DNA of 64,000 nt, from positions 164,375 through 228,374 of the forward strand of contig JADJSA010000007.1 in assembly GCA_016711925.1 (NCBI GenBank). The letters are read 5' to 3'. This document shows, in pieces, positions 8,336 to 16,676 of this stretch (position 1 is the stretch's first letter; each line of letters begins with the position of its first letter). This stretch comes from Candidatus Methylophosphatis haderslevensis. Lineage in GTDB: Bacteria > Pseudomonadota > Gammaproteobacteria > Burkholderiales > Rhodocyclaceae. Both the position numbers and the translations under genes were made by a program. The notes beneath the pieces are model-generated. The model was not told the DNA's origin and did no database searches. It saw nothing but the letters and a program-made list of their open reading frames with translations.

Positions 8336-10027
8336 TCACGCCGGCTCGATGTGTTCGAGCACCAGTTGCACCGAGGCCATGCCGTTGAACTCGTTGACTG
8401 CCAGCCGATAGGCGGCGCGGATGCGCTGCGGTGCGCTCTCGGCGTGGTTGAAGCAGATGGCTTCGAAGCGGCTGGCGTCGCGGCGCAGCGTGAGCTTGAG
8501 GTGCGCGTCCTTGAGCAGGCGCTGCTTTTCGACCACGAAGATGTCGGAGAACACCGGTGCTGGCCAGCCCTGGCCCCAGATTTCGTGCTCCAGCGCGCGC
8601 GCGCATTCGAGGGTGGCATAGGCCGATTCGAGGGTGCCGTCGGTCTCCAGCGTGCGGGTGAGCGCGGCGGGCTCGACGCTGTCGCGCACCGCGGCCTCGA
8701 AGGCGGCGCTGAAGGTGTCGAGATCCGCCTCGCGAATCGTCAGGCCGGCGGCCATCGCGTGGCCGCCGAATTTCTGGATCAGGCCGGGCGCGCGCTTGGT
8801 CACCAGATCGAGCGCGTCGCGCAGATGCAATCCGGATATCGAGCGGCCGGAGCCCTTGAGTTCACCTGCGTTGCCGCGGGCGAAGGCGATCGCCGGGCGG
8901 TGCACCTTCTCGCGGATGCGCGAGGCGAGGATGCCGATCACGCCCTGGTGCCAGTCGGCGTCGAACAGCGTGACGCTGGCGCGCGCCTCGGCGTCGAAAT
9001 CGTCGAGCGCGATCAGCGCGGTTTCCTTCATGTCCGATTCGATGGCGCGGCGCTCGCGGTTGAGCGTGTCGAGTTCCCTGGCGATGTTGAGCGCGCGCGC
9101 CATGTCGTCGGTGATCAGGCATTCGATGCCGAGGGACATGTCGGACAATCGGCCGGCCGCGTTGAGCCGCGGCCCGGCGGCGAAGCCGAGGTCGAAGCAA
9201 CTGGCGCGCGCCGGCTCCCGACCGGCGGCGGCGAACAGCGCGGCCACGCCCGGCGTGAGCTTGCCGCTGCGCATGCGCGCCAGGCCCTGCGCAACCAGGA
9301 TGCGGTTGTTGTGATCGAGCCGCACCACGTCGGCCACCGTGCCGAGGGCGACGAGGTCGAGCAGGCTGGCGAGATTGGGTTCGGCACGCGCGGCGAAGGC
9401 GCCGCGTTCGCGCAGTTCCGCGCGCAGGGCGAGCATCACGTAGAACATCACGCCGACGCCGGCGATCGCCTTGCTGGCGAATTCGCAACCGGGCTGGTTC
9501 GGATTCACGATCACGTCGGCCGCCGGCAGCGTGTCGCCGGGCAGGTGATGATCGGTGATCAGGGTGGCGATGCCCGCCGCCTGCGCGGCGGCCACGCCGT
9601 CGATGCTGGCGATGCCGTTATCGACGGTGATGATGACATCCGGTTCGCGGCGGGCGGCCAGCGCGACGATCTCGGGCGTCAGGCCGTAGCCGTATTCGAA
9701 GCGGTTGGGCACCAGGTAGTCGACCTGCGCGCCCATCGCGCGCAGCGCGCGCACGCCGAGCGCGCAGGCGGTGGCGCCGTCGCAATCGTAGTCGGCGACG
9801 ATCAGCAGGCGCGCGCTGGCCTCGATCGCGTCGGCCAGCAACTGCGCGGCTTCGGCCGCGCCTTTCATGCGTTGCGGCGGCAGCAGCGCCGCCAGGCCGC
9901 AATCGAGATCGGCCTTGCGCCTGATGCCGCGCGCCGCGTACAGACGTGCCAGCAGCGGATGCACGCCTTCCTGTTCGAGCATCTGCACGTTGCGCAGCGG
10001 CGCGCTGCGGGTGACGATGCTCGTCAT
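8336..10027 (-). CDS. recJ: Single-stranded-DNA-specific exonuclease RecJ
   Basis: A 563-residue DHH-family 5'-3' exonuclease used in recombination and mismatch repair. Motifs in order: LLIVADYDCDGATA (motif I), VDNGIAS, TDHHLPGD (DHH), LDLVALGTVADV, LNAAGRLSDM, and the DHHA1 domain with KGSGRSISGLHLRDAL and KFGGHAMAAGL. The length is normal. The ATG at 10027 overlaps the stop of the RpfE-type gene upstream (ATGA), so the two are translationally coupled, an arrangement common in betaproteobacteria. Confidence 0.96.
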   Translation of the reverse strand: MTSIVTRSAPLRNVQMLEQEGVHPLLARLYAARGIRRKADLDCGLAALLPPQRMKGAAEAAQLLADAIEASARLLIVADYDCDGATACALGVRALRAMGAQVDYLVPNRFEYGYGLTPEIVALAARREPDVIITVDNGIASIDGVAAAQAAGIATLITDHHLPGDTLPAADVIVNPNQPGCEFASKAIAGVGVMFYVMLALRAELRERGAFAARAEPNLASLLDLVALGTVADVVRLDHNNRILVAQGLARMRSGKLTPGVAALFAAAGREPARASCFDLGFAAGPRLNAAGRLSDMSLGIECLITDDMARALNIARELDTLNRERRAIESDMKETALIALDDFDAEARASVTLFDADWHQGVIGILASRIREKVHRPAIAFARGNAGELKGSGRSISGLHLRDALDLVTKRAPGLIQKFGGHAMAAGLTIREADLDTFSAAFEAAVRDSVEPAALTRTLETDGTLESAYATLECARALEHEIWGQGWPAPVFSDIFVVEKQRLLKDAHLKLTLRRDASRFEAICFNHAESAPQRIRAAYRLAVNEFNGMASVQLVLEHIEPA

Positions 10028-11118
10028 GGCGGCGTAACCTGGCGCAGGAAGGTTTCGAGCGCGAGCGGGCGTTGCCAGAATTTCCACCAGCCGGCATTGC
10101 CGCAGCGGATGTCGACGCACGCCGCATCGCCGGTCAGGATGATGCGCGCATGGCTGGTCCGGCGCCGCCGCAGCGCGTCGAGCAGGGGGCGGAACCAGGC
10201 GGTTTCGAGTTCCCGCAGCGCCGCTTGCCAAGCGCCGACTTCGAGGGCCACAGCAGGGTAGTACAGGCTGTCGAGCACGGCGAGCGCGCTGCCATCGGCC
10301 GCCGGCGTGAAGCCGGCGGGCAGGTGCCCGGCTGTGCCGCCGGAGGCGCGCGCCAGTCCGCGCGCCAGCGGCGTGTCGGCGAACACGGTTTGGTGGCGCA
10401 ACGGCAAGCGCTCGCCAAGGCTGCCGGCGCCCCACGGCCACACCGAGTTGATCGCCAGCCTGCCTTGCGCTTCGCGCGCCTGATTGACGGGGTGGGCATG
10501 CAGCAGCATCTGCATTTCGTTGATGATGCGGCGCCATTGCGCGCCGTCCGGCCCGCCCGGCAGGAATGGCTCGATGCTGCGGCCGAGCACCTGTGCGACG
10601 GAGTGGGTGACGAGCTGCGGTGCGGAGTTCAGGCGCAGGTTCCATTCGCCCGGCGTGGCGATCGTGAATTCGCCGACATCGGCGAAGGCGCCGTTGAGCG
10701 CGTCGACAAGCTCGCGCGCTTCGCCGAGTGCGAGGTCGAGTTCATGCCGGTCGGTCAGCACCAGCGATTCGCGCGCGAAGCGCAGGTGTACCGGATCGGC
10801 GCACATCCAGCAGGCATCGCCCCCTTCGCCCCCGCCGCCGCTGCCGGCCACGCGCAGCGCGGCGTAGGGCGCGCTGTCGGGCGGCAAGTCCCACAGACCG
10901 GCAAGCGTCTCGTCGAGCGTGGCCGGCGGCAGGGTTGTCGCCACGCCGCGGCCGAGCAGGGTTTCGAGTGCGGGCAGCGCAAGGTCGCGGCAGGCGTCGG
11001 CCAGCGAATCGGCCGGCCACAGCAACCCGGAAATGACAAGCGTAAGTTCGCGCAAGGCGCTGTCGGAAATACCGGACGTCGGAGATGTCGGAAGAAGCGG
11101 GCTGGCGCGAGTCGACAC
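10024..11118 (-). CDS. RpfE-type regulatory/phosphoglycerate mutase-like protein upstream of recJ
   Basis: About 364 residues from a GTG at 11118; no ATG exists before residue ~200, so GTG or another rare start is required. It shows LTLVISGLLWPADSLADACRD near the start, a HLRFARESLVL stretch and LAINSVWPWGAGSLGE further on, as in the conserved betaproteobacterial proteins described as RpfE-type regulators and usually found next to recJ. The biochemical function is not established. It overlaps recJ by four bases and diverges from lolC, with which it shares a ~90-base promoter region. Confidence 0.75.
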   Translation of the reverse strand: MSTRASPLLPTSPTSGISDSALRELTLVISGLLWPADSLADACRDLALPALETLLGRGVATTLPPATLDETLAGLWDLPPDSAPYAALRVAGSGGGGEGGDACWMCADPVHLRFARESLVLTDRHELDLALGEARELVDALNGAFADVGEFTIATPGEWNLRLNSAPQLVTHSVAQVLGRSIEPFLPGGPDGAQWRRIINEMQMLLHAHPVNQAREAQGRLAINSVWPWGAGSLGERLPLRHQTVFADTPLARGLARASGGTAGHLPAGFTPAADGSALAVLDSLYYPAVALEVGAWQAALRELETAWFRPLLDALRRRRTSHARIILTGDAACVDIRCGNAGWWKFWQRPLALETFLRQVTPP

Positions 11119-11208
11119 GATTTGTTCGACAACCGGTCCGCCGCGCGGTCGACCTGCCGGTGCATCGGCAAGCGCGCGACTGCGGGGCAGTGTAGCATAC
11201 GGCCCGAC

Positions 11209-12462
11209 ATGAATTACGAGCTGCTGATCGGCCTGCGCTACACGCGCTCCAAGCGGCGTGCCGGCAGCGGCAACCGCTTCATCTCCTTCATCTCGATGGT
11301 GTCGATGTTCGGCATCGCGCTCGGCGTGGCGGCGCTGATTGTCGTGCTTTCGGTGATGAACGGCTTCCAGGAAGAACTGCGCACGCGCATTCTCGGCGTG
11401 GCCTCGCACGTCCAGTTGAGCGGCATCGACGACAGGCTCGCCAACTGGCAACAGGTGGCCGACGGCGTGATGAAGCATCCGCAGGTTCGCGCCGCCGCGC
11501 CGTTCGTCAATGAGCAGGGCATGCTGGCCTTCGACGCGCAAGTGCGCGGCGCGGTGATCCGCGGCATCCTGCCCGAGTCCGAGGACAAGGTCGCCGATTT
11601 TGCCAAACACATGAAGAGCGGCCGGCTCGATGCGCTCAGGCCCGGCGAGTTCGGTATCGTGCTCGGCGCTGAACTGGCGCGCGCGCTGCGCGTATTCACC
11701 GGCGACAAGCTGACGCTGATCGCGCCGCAGGGTCTGGTGACGCCGGCGGCGATCGTGCCGCGGCTCAAGCAGTTCACCGTGGTCGGCATTTTCGAGGCAG
11801 GCATGTTCGAGTTCGACTCCGGCCTCGCGCTGATCCACCTCGCCGACGCGCAGGTGCTTTACCGGCTGGGCGAGGACGTGACCGGCGTGCGCCTGAAGGT
11901 CGACGATCTGTTCGCCGCGCCGCGCATCTCGCGCGAGCTCGGCCCTTACGTGCCGACCGAGGTGTATGTGTCGGACTGGACCAAGAGCCATGCCAATTTC
12001 TTTCGTGCAGTGGCGATCGAGAAGAACGTGATGTTCATCATCCTCTCGCTGATCGTCGCGGTGGCGGCCTTCAACATCGTGTCCACGCTGGTGATGGCGG
12101 TGCAGGACAAGCAGGCCGACATCGCGATCCTGCGCACGCTGGGCGCCAGCCCGCGCAGCGTGATGCTGATCTTCATCATCCAGGGCCTGGTGATCGGCCT
12201 GGTCGGCCTCGCACTGGGCGTGATCGGCGGCTTCCTGCTCGCCAGCAATCTCGACGTGGTGATCCCGGCGATCGAGAAGGTTTCCGGCACCACGCTGTGG
12301 TCGAAGGAGGTCTATTACATCAGCGAACTGCCGTCGAAGGTGTTGGCCTCCGACGTGGTCAGCATCGTCTCGATCGCCTTCGTGCTGACGCTGATCTCCA
12401 CGCTCTACCCGAGCTGGCGCGCCTCGCGCATCAACCCGGCCGAGGCGCTGCGCTATGAGTGA
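11209..12462 (+). CDS. lolC: Lipoprotein-releasing ABC transporter permease LolC/LolE
   Basis: A 417-residue inner-membrane permease with four membrane spans: one near residues 25-50 (FISMVSMFGIALGVAALIVV) and three in the C-terminal third (MFIILSLIVAVAAFNIVSTL; LIFIIQGLVIGLVG; SIAFVLTLISTLYPSW). A large periplasmic domain lies between. The FtsX-type fold and the ADIAILRTLGASPRSVM loop contact the ATPase. LolCDE extracts outer-membrane lipoproteins and hands them to LolA. The stop overlaps the lolD start by eight bases. Only one permease gene is present, so it may work as a homodimer. Confidence 0.93.
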   Translation: MNYELLIGLRYTRSKRRAGSGNRFISFISMVSMFGIALGVAALIVVLSVMNGFQEELRTRILGVASHVQLSGIDDRLANWQQVADGVMKHPQVRAAAPFVNEQGMLAFDAQVRGAVIRGILPESEDKVADFAKHMKSGRLDALRPGEFGIVLGAELARALRVFTGDKLTLIAPQGLVTPAAIVPRLKQFTVVGIFEAGMFEFDSGLALIHLADAQVLYRLGEDVTGVRLKVDDLFAAPRISRELGPYVPTEVYVSDWTKSHANFFRAVAIEKNVMFIILSLIVAVAAFNIVSTLVMAVQDKQADIAILRTLGASPRSVMLIFIIQGLVIGLVGLALGVIGGFLLASNLDVVIPAIEKVSGTTLWSKEVYYISELPSKVLASDVVSIVSIAFVLTLISTLYPSWRASRINPAEALRYE

Positions 12463-13150
12463 GCCGGCCAGCGTATTGTCATGCCGCGGCCTGACCAAGG
12501 TGTTTCGCCAGGCGACGCACGACGTGCCGGTGCTGATGGGCGTCGACCTCGACGTGGCGCGCGCCGAGCGGGTGGCGATCGTCGGCGCCAGCGGTTCGGG
12601 CAAGAGCACGCTGCTGCATCTGCTGGGCGGGCTCGACGCGCCGACCGACGGCACGGTCAGCGTGATGGGGCACGCGCTGTCGACGCTGTCCGACCGCGAG
12701 CGCGGCGAGATGCGCAATGCCTCGCTCGGCTTCGTCTACCAGTTCCACCACCTGCTGCCGGAATTCACCGCGCTGGAAAACGTCGCCATGCCGCTCTATG
12801 TGCGCCGCATGGCCAGGAGCGAGGCGCATGCGCGGGCCGAAGCGATGCTGAAGGATGTCGGCCTCGGCCATCGCGTGACCCACACGCCGGGCGAACTGTC
12901 CGGCGGCGAACGCCAGCGCGCCGCCATCGCCCGCGCGCTGGTCACCCAGCCGGCGTGCGTGATGGCCGACGAACCCACCGGCAACCTCGACCGCCAGACC
13001 GCGCAGGCCGTGTTCGATCTGATGCTCTCGCTCAACGAATCGCACGGCACCAGCTTCGTCATCGTCACCCACGACATGCAGCTCGCCTCACGCGCGCAGC
13101 GGGTGCTACGGCTCGATGACGGGGTGCTGACGGCGGCGGATCGCGGGTAG
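12455..13150 (+). CDS. lolD: Lipoprotein-releasing ABC transporter ATP-binding protein LolD
   Basis: A 231-residue ABC ATPase: Walker A GASGSGKST (near residue 45), Q-loop FVYQFHHLLPEFTALENV, signature LSGGERQR, Walker B and following DEPTGNLD, and switch histidine VTHD. The FQ...HLLPEF region and partnership with the LolC-type permease identify it as LolD rather than a general MacB or FtsE ATPase. It overlaps lolC, so translation is coupled. Confidence 0.95.
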   Translation: MSEPASVLSCRGLTKVFRQATHDVPVLMGVDLDVARAERVAIVGASGSGKSTLLHLLGGLDAPTDGTVSVMGHALSTLSDRERGEMRNASLGFVYQFHHLLPEFTALENVAMPLYVRRMARSEAHARAEAMLKDVGLGHRVTHTPGELSGGERQRAAIARALVTQPACVMADEPTGNLDRQTAQAVFDLMLSLNESHGTSFVIVTHDMQLASRAQRVLRLDDGVLTAADRG

Positions 13151-13229
13151 CCCGCAGCATCGCTTGACGGCCATCGCACCGGCATAGGAAGATGCGATTT
13201 GTCAGCCCGCCCGCCGCCCGGAGACCGCA

Positions 13230-13526
13230 TTGCGCTATCGCCCGATTCTGTTTCTCGCCGTTCTGTCCCTGGCCGGCCAGGCGGATGCGCAGGTTTTTCG
13301 CTGGACCGACAAGGACGGCCGGGTGCACTACGGCGACGATCCGGCGCCCACGGCGCGCAATACGCGCGAAGTCACCGCCACGATCAACACCCTCGACATG
13401 AGCGCGCTGCGCCGTTCGGCCGCCGAGGCGCCGGCGCAGAGTCCGGCGTCTGGCGCCAGCGCATCGGCGGCGGTCAAGCCGCCGCGCGCCGCGGTCAGCT
13501 ATCCGAGCTGTTCGCGTCGCCGATAG
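13230..13526 (+). CDS. Secreted DUF4124-domain protein
   Basis: A 98-residue protein from a TTG start with GGAG eight bases upstream. It opens with a signal peptide (MRYRPILFLAVLSLAGQADA, likely cut after ADA), followed by the DUF4124 core VFRWTDKDGRVHYGDDP and a low-complexity Ala/Ser/Pro tail ending in SCSRRR. The domain is common in proteobacterial periplasmic proteins and has no assigned function. It lies 79 bases after lolD. Confidence 0.75.
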   Translation: MRYRPILFLAVLSLAGQADAQVFRWTDKDGRVHYGDDPAPTARNTREVTATINTLDMSALRRSAAEAPAQSPASGASASAAVKPPRAAVSYPSCSRRR

Positions 13527-13537
13527 GGCTGCCCTGC

Positions 13538-13645
13538 AACCCGCATGGATAGGCGATCTGCGGGCAGGCATGCTGGAGAGCGCCGTTCCAAGAGGCTTGG
13601 CGGATACCCTGCCTGAAGAAGGCCGCCCGATGCGGCTTTCAGCCC
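13538..13645. repeat. Dispersed ~109-bp palindromic repeat, copy C
   Basis: Starts AACCCGCATGGATAGGCGATC and ends in GATGCGGCTTTC. It lies between the 3' ends of two convergent genes (DUF4124 and a hypothetical). Confidence 0.75.
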
Positions 13646-13693
13646 GGCCAGAAAATTTCAAGCAACGCCGCGCTCGCGCCGGATGGCGCAGGT

Positions 13694-14101
13694 TTACCTG
13701 GCCCGCATGCGGTTGTTCTTGGCATTGTGTTCGAGTTCGCACAGGCCCAGTGCTTCGAGCAGCGGCGGAATGTAGACGGCAAAGCGGCCGCGGAAACCCT
13801 TCTTCAGCCCGTACCAGCCGCCGACCGGATTGTCGGCCGAGCGCCCCCAGGCTTCCACCGACCCGGCCCTTGCCGGCTTTTGTTCATCGGCGCCGCCCAG
13901 TTCTACCCAGTCCCCGGCAGCCTCGAGCATCGCGTGCAGGTCGTCGACGCAGCGCGCGTCGTAGAGCAGGACGGTCTTGCCGACGGTACAGACGAGTACC
14001 GCCTTGCCGTCGATCTCATCGACATGCAGCGTGAACGCCGACGTGCCGGGCGGGGTCTTCAGTTGCCACGGGTTCGCCTTGGTGCGATCGAGCTTGGCCA
14101 T
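13694..14101 (-). CDS. Conserved hypothetical protein (135 aa)
   Basis: Starts MAKLDRTKANPWQLKTPPG after a good ribosome site (GAGGAG). It then shows AFTLHVDEIDGKAVLVCTVGKT and a DNPVGGWYGLKKGFRG stretch near the C-terminus. No signal peptide, membrane span or catalytic motif is seen, so it should be a small cytosolic protein. The codon pattern and clean start make it a real gene. I recognise it only as a conserved protein of unknown function. Confidence 0.7.
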   Translation of the reverse strand: MAKLDRTKANPWQLKTPPGTSAFTLHVDEIDGKAVLVCTVGKTVLLYDARCVDDLHAMLEAAGDWVELGGADEQKPARAGSVEAWGRSADNPVGGWYGLKKGFRGRFAVYIPPLLEALGLCELEHNAKNNRMRAR

Positions 14102-14239
14102 CGGTTTCTCCTCGGGTGAGGTCGTTGCCGATTGCGCGTGCGATCCGCGCAACGGCTGCATGCAGCCGTCGAGTTGCGGCGGCCGGCGACGCGACAGAAT
14201 GACAATAGCGCACGCCTGGCCCGTCGCCAAGCCCGGTGT

Positions 14240-14776
14240 TCAGGCGCGTGCCCTGCGCTTGCGCCAGGCGCGCACCAGATGCCAGCGCCAGGCGGCGCGC
14301 ACCACGACATAGCCGGCCAGCGACAGCAGCGAGGCGAGCAGCACCAGGCCGACGAACAACGGCATGCCCAGGCCGCCCATCCATTCGAGCAGTTGGCCGA
14401 GCCAGGCCGACAGGGCCTGCGCCCCCCACTGGGGCGGGGCGACGAATTCGCCACCGCTGTCGCCGAGCACCAGTTTGCCGAGGCCGAAGGCGACCAGGTA
14501 GATCGGCACGATGGTCAGCGGGTTGGTGTACAGGGTGGCGACCAGGGCGAGCGGCAGGTTCACCCGCAGCACCACGCAGGCCAGGGTGGCGCCGAGCATC
14601 TGCAGCGGCCCCGGTATCAGGCCGCAGAACAGCCCGACCGCCACGCCGCCGGCAGCAGAGTGGCGATTGAGGTGCCACAGCCGCGGGTGCGTGAGCGCGC
14701 TGCCGAACATCGCCAGCCAGCGATTGGCGCGTATCTTCTCGGGGTCGGGCAGAAAGCTGCGAAGTTGTTTGCGCAT
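14240..14776 (-). CDS. DUF2062 membrane protein
   Basis: A 178-residue inner-membrane protein. The DUF2062 signature is clear: LWHLNRHSAAGGVAVGLFCGLIPGPLQM, then VNLPLALVATLYTNPLT, followed by two to three further hydrophobic segments and a basic tail (RAWRKRRARA). The function of the family is unknown; it often sits near envelope or glycosyltransferase genes. It diverges from the ABC exporter gene across ~100 bases. Confidence 0.8.
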   Translation of the reverse strand: MRKQLRSFLPDPEKIRANRWLAMFGSALTHPRLWHLNRHSAAGGVAVGLFCGLIPGPLQMLGATLACVVLRVNLPLALVATLYTNPLTIVPIYLVAFGLGKLVLGDSGGEFVAPPQWGAQALSAWLGQLLEWMGGLGMPLFVGLVLLASLLSLAGYVVVRAAWRWHLVRAWRKRRARA

Positions 14777-14880
14777 GATTGTTGCAATCCGATTCTACGC
14801 GAAGCGTTTCGCTTGCTTACCCGCGCCGGGACGGTTACAAGCTTTTGCTCGCATTCATTCATCTGTCACAGGCCGGCAAA

Positions 14881-16664
14881 ATGGACCAGCAACTCGACCG
14901 CCCGCAGGGCGTAATCCACCTCTACCGCGAGCTTTGGCGCTACGCGGCGGGCGCCCGCGGCATCCTGGTGGGAGCCTTCACGCTGCTGATTGGTTCGCAG
15001 CTTTTCAAACTGGCCGTGCCCTGGCTGGCGGGGCAAGCGATCAACGAAATCCAGAGCGGCGGGCTGGCCGGCTTGCCACACGCCGGGCTGCTGCTGGCGG
15101 GCGTGTTTTGCGCCACCGCGGCGAGCTGGGCGATGCACGGCCCCGGCCGGGTGCTCGAGCGCAATGCGGCGATGCGGGTGCGCGAGATGGTGTTCGCGGC
15201 GCTCACCCGGCGGGTGCTCGATGCGCCGCTGGCCTGGCACGAAGCGCGCCACACCGCCGAGACGGTAAGCCGCGTCAACCAGGCGACCGGCGCGCTGTAC
15301 GGTTTCGCCGAAAGTCAGTACATCTACCTGCAGAATTCGATCCGGCTGTTCGGGCCGGTGGTCGCGCTGTGGCTGATCGCGCCGGCGGTCGGCATGGTCG
15401 CGGTGTGCGGCTACATCGTGCTGGGTTCCTGATCAGCCGCTTCGACCGGCGCATCATGGAGTATTCGCTGCGCGAAAGCCAGACCGAGCGCCGGCTGTCG
15501 GCGGCGCTGGTCGACTCGCTGGGCAATATCACCACGGTATTCGCCCTGCGCCGGCGCAACGGCGTGGCCGAACTGATGCTCGAACGCATGCGCGCGACCT
15601 TCGCGCCGCTCCGCCGCAGCATGGTGGTCAACGAGGCCAAGTGGTGCACGGTCGACCTGCTCTCGGCACTGCTGTGGTGCGCGCTGGTCGCGCTCTACGC
15701 CTGGCTGGCCTCCAGCGGTGCGTCCGGTGCGGGTCAGGAAGTGCTCAAGCTGGGCAACGTGTTCATGGTCTATGAATACGCGCAGGAAGCGGGCGACGTG
15801 ATCACGGCGATCGCGGTTCATTACTCGGGCATCGTCGGTGCCCAGGCGTCATACGCGGCGGCGCAGCCGATCAACGCCGCCGGCAGCGAGAAGTGGGCCG
15901 ACGCGCTGCAGCCGACCGGCTGGAGCGAGTTGCGCATCGACGGCCTGCGCTTTCACCATGCCGCGGCGCGCGGCGAGGCGCCGGCGCTCGAAGGCGTCGA
16001 TCTGGCGCTGCGGCGCGGCCGCCGCTATGCGCTGGTCGGGCCGAGCGGGGCCGGCAAGAGCACGCTGCTGCGGCTGCTCGCCGGACTCGACCGGCCGCAG
16101 GCCGGCCGCATCGGCTTCGATGACGCGCCGATCGACGATCCGGCGGCGGCGCTGCGGCTGGAGGCGACGCTGATTCCGCAGCAGGCCGAGATTTTCGAAG
16201 GCACGTTGCGCGAGAACCTGCTTCTCGGCGCCAGCGCCGACGCTGCGCAGCTCGACGACGCGGTGCGCGTGGCCGCCGCGGAGGACTTCGTCGCCGGACT
16301 GGCGCAGGGACTCGATACGGTGGTCACCGAGCGCGGCGCCAACTGGTCGGGCGGGCAGCGCCAGCGGCTTGCCCTGGCGCGCGGCATGGTCGCGGCGCGC
16401 GGCAGTTCGATGCTGCTGCTCGACGAGCCGACCAGCAGCCTCGATCCGGAAACCGAGCGCAAGGTGCTCGAGCGCATGCTTGCCAGTCATGCCGGCGCCT
16501 GCGTGGTTTCGTCGGTGCATCGCCTGAACCTGCTCGACCGCTTCGACGAAGTGGTGCTGATGCAGCAGGGCCGCGTCGTCGATGTCGGCCCGCCGGGCGA
16601 TCTGGCGCTGCGCTCGCAGGTGTTCCGCGACCTGCTGTCGGCGCAGGCGGCCACACCGGCCTGA
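14881..16664 (+). CDS. ABC-type exporter, fused membrane and ATPase domains, broken by a one-base frameshift
   Basis: The first frame runs MDQQLDRPQGVIHLYRELWRY ... GYIVLGS and stops at 15430-15432; the protein continues at once in the next frame as FLISRFDRRIMEYSLRE to 16664. Adding one G to the GGG at 15423-15425 restores a single reading frame of about 594 residues. The N-terminal half has the six-span type I exporter domain. The C-terminal half has Walker A (GPSGAGKST), signature (WSGGQRQRLALARG) and Walker B (MLLLDEPTSSLD). The substrate is unknown. Either the assembled sequence misses a G or the gene is recently inactivated. Confidence 0.85.
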
Positions 16665-16676
16665 CGGGCGCCGGGG

